A DNA stretch of 5,419 nt, from positions 1 to 5,419 of the forward strand of contig CAMURM010000137.1 in the NCBI GenBank assembly GCA_947097535.1, read 5' to 3'. Both the position numbers and the translations under genes were made by a program. This stretch comes from an uncultured Selenomonas sp. (GTDB lineage: Bacteria > Bacillota > Negativicutes > Selenomonadales > Selenomonadaceae). Below, piece after piece: positions 4,974 through 5,419 of this stretch (position 1 is the first letter of the stretch; each line of letters begins with the position of its first letter). Below the pieces are notes generated by a model, which was given only the letters and a program-made list of their open reading frames with translations, ran no database searches and was not told the DNA's origin.

Positions 4974-5419
4974 ATGCCACTCATCGGAACAAAAGAAATG
5001 TTCAAGAAAGCCCACGAAGGCGGCTACGCCATCGGCGCTTTCAACGTCAACAACATGGAGATCGTCCAGGGCATCACCGAGGCGGCGGCCGCGCTGAAGT
5101 CCCCCATCATCCTGCAGGCTTCCGCCGGCGCCAGGAAATACGCGAAGCCCGCCTACCTCAGGCACCTCGTCCAGGCGGCGCTCGAGTGCGAGGATCTGCC
5201 CATCGCCCTGCACCTCGACCACGGGCCCGATTTCGAGACGTGCAAATCCTGTATCGACGACGGCTTCACCTCCGTCATGATCGACGGCTCGCACCTGAGC
5301 TTCAAGGAGAACATCGAACTTACGAAGCGCGTCGTCGAGTACGCCCATGCGCATGGCGTCGTCGTTGAGGGCGAGCTTGGACAGCTCGCGGGCATCGAGG
5401 ACGATGTGAAGGTTGCCGC
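4974..5419 (+). CDS. fba: Class II (zinc-dependent) fructose-bisphosphate aldolase, N-terminal part
   Basis: The enzyme cleaves fructose 1,6-bisphosphate to dihydroxyacetone phosphate and glyceraldehyde 3-phosphate, reversibly, in glycolysis and gluconeogenesis. The visible 148 residues begin MPLIGTKEMFKKAHEGGYA and have no stop before the right edge. They form the first half of the TIM barrel. GAFNVNNMEIVQ at 21-32 is typical of the family. HLDHG at 80-84 holds the catalytic Asp82 and zinc ligand His83. TSVMIDGSH at 99-107 and VVEGELGQLAG at 130-140, with the second metal-site Glu at 134, follow. Full-length family members are about 285-310 residues, so roughly half is missing. Close relatives act on tagatose bisphosphate (GatY/KbaY). 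The lone strong promoter and the EGELG-LAG-EDDV pattern favour the housekeeping aldolase of Firmicutes. Confidence 0.93.
   Translation, partial: MPLIGTKEMFKKAHEGGYAIGAFNVNNMEIVQGITEAAAALKSPIILQASAGARKYAKPAYLRHLVQAALECEDLPIALHLDHGPDFETCKSCIDDGFTSVMIDGSHLSFKENIELTKRVVEYAHAHGVVVEGELGQLAGIEDDVKVA

Overview
The window most resembles a chromosomal segment from a diderm Firmicute of the Negativicutes (Selenomonas-like). This is an inference from three things. The genes are GC-rich with strong AGGAGG-type ribosome binding sites. The aspartate kinase is of the Bacillus/Clostridium kind. Yet the same segment encodes a TonB-dependent outer-membrane receptor, which requires an outer membrane. No mobile element, CRISPR array, tRNA or rRNA is visible.

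Layout. On the minus strand, a promoter near 1626-1654 drives lysC (aspartate kinase, 1517 to 288). It is followed 84 bases later by the start of a probable PLP-dependent aminotransferase that runs off the left edge. lysC carries a well-formed internal ribosome binding site and in-frame ATG exactly at the start of its regulatory ACT region. This is the arrangement that makes separate alpha and beta subunits in Bacillus subtilis aspartokinase II.

Divergently on the plus strand, 1769-3856 encodes a TonB-dependent receptor of the OprC/NosA copper-receptor family, with the CxxxM motif in the plug and a candidate HxM motif in the barrel. Its promoter has an extended -10, and a Fur-box-like sequence lies between the promoter and the ribosome binding site. 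A perfect 19-bp inverted repeat ends this unit and looks like an intrinsic terminator that works in both directions.

Next come a RluA/RluD-family pseudouridine synthase (3998-4927) with its own short-leader promoter, and a class II fructose-bisphosphate aldolase (from 4974, cut by the right edge). The aldolase promoter overlaps the end of the pseudouridine synthase gene, whose TGA stop codon doubles as the TG of the extended -10.

The genes serve separate jobs: aspartate-family amino acid synthesis, metal uptake across the outer membrane, RNA modification and glycolysis. I see no new multi-gene system. The items most worth a second look are the nested lysC beta subunit, the copper receptor with a possible Fur site, the repeated element in the lysC leader, and the stop codon embedded in the aldolase promoter.
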